Assembly: GCA_011620045.1 (NCBI GenBank)
Contig: WOZY01000115.1
Span: 1 to 6,139 of the forward strand
Length of the DNA stretch: 6,139 nt
Source: Mesotoga sp.
GTDB taxonomy: Bacteria > Thermotogota > Thermotogae > Petrotogales > Kosmotogaceae
Reading direction: 5' to 3'
The position numbers and the translations under genes are program-made. Below, piece after piece: positions 6,096 to 6,139 of the stretch. Position 1 is the stretch's first letter. Each line of letters starts with the position of its first letter. The notes below the pieces were generated by a model. The model was not told the DNA's origin, searched no databases, and saw nothing but the letters and a program-made list of their open reading frames with translations.

Positions 6096-6139
6096 AGTAG
6101 AAGGGACTCTTGAGTAGATTTAATTATGATGCATTACTG

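Larger units (their letters stand above)
5937..6139. other. Gene-free right edge of the window
   Basis: No open frame with a ribosome binding site is seen in these 203 bases. No convincing terminator follows ggt; GCTTATTAAGAGC (6028-6040) makes only a 4-bp stem before ATTTT. The right half carries a promoter and a palindrome, listed separately. ATG codons at 6126 and 6129 lack a well-placed ribosome binding site; the nearest purine run, AAGGGA (6101-6106), is about 20 bases away. Confidence 0.6.

Noticed and set aside
1..6139. CRISPR array, insertion sequence or toxin-antitoxin pair
   Set aside because: No regularly spaced repeats, no transposase or terminal repeats, and no pair of small adjacent genes were seen on either strand.

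Overview
The window looks like chromosomal DNA from a member of the Thermotogota, most likely the Mesotoga/Kosmotoga branch. This is an inference from style, not a database match. Base composition is moderate (mid-40s % GC by eye). Genes are AGA/AGG- and GGA-rich with strong purine-rich ribosome binding sites. A Thermotogota-like propeller/barrel surface protein sits beside ordinary metabolic genes. No mobile element, CRISPR array, rRNA or tRNA was found.

Layout: (1) Bases 1-1723 (+) hold the 3' part of a large gene whose start lies left of the window. It appears to end a peptidase-MA-like domain, then run through a WD40/TolB-type propeller and a C-terminal Omp85-like beta-barrel region. A very clear intrinsic terminator (1774-1800) closes it. 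(2) Bases 1801-2138 are noncoding as far as I can see. (3) A perfect TATAAT and a 17-base perfect palindrome at the expected transcription start lead into a 359-residue protein of unknown function (2186-3265, +) with an Ig-like C-terminal domain. (4) A divergent ammonia-type NAD synthetase, nadE (3249-4088, -), converges on it with a 17-base tail-to-tail overlap. It has its own TATAAT and a very short leader. (5) A 165-base divergent intergenic region separates nadE from an exported gamma-glutamyltranspeptidase, ggt (4254-5936, +). All catalytic motifs are visible in ggt, but the lid loop of the E. coli enzyme is missing. (6) The last 203 bases hold no gene but carry a good promoter (TTGTTT-17-TATAAT) followed at the start point by a perfect 10-base palindrome, probably serving a gene or RNA beyond the right edge.

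The genes do not form one operon: orientations alternate and each appears to have its own promoter or terminator. Links between them are loose. The barrel protein and Ggt act in or outside the cell envelope. NadE makes NAD from deamido-NAD in the cytoplasm. Ggt could supply glutamate and release cysteinyl-glycine from extracellular gamma-glutamyl compounds. I see no convincing novel multi-gene system. The points most worth a second look are the two start-site palindromes, the divergent NadE active-site segments, the lid-less Ggt, and the multidomain envelope protein.
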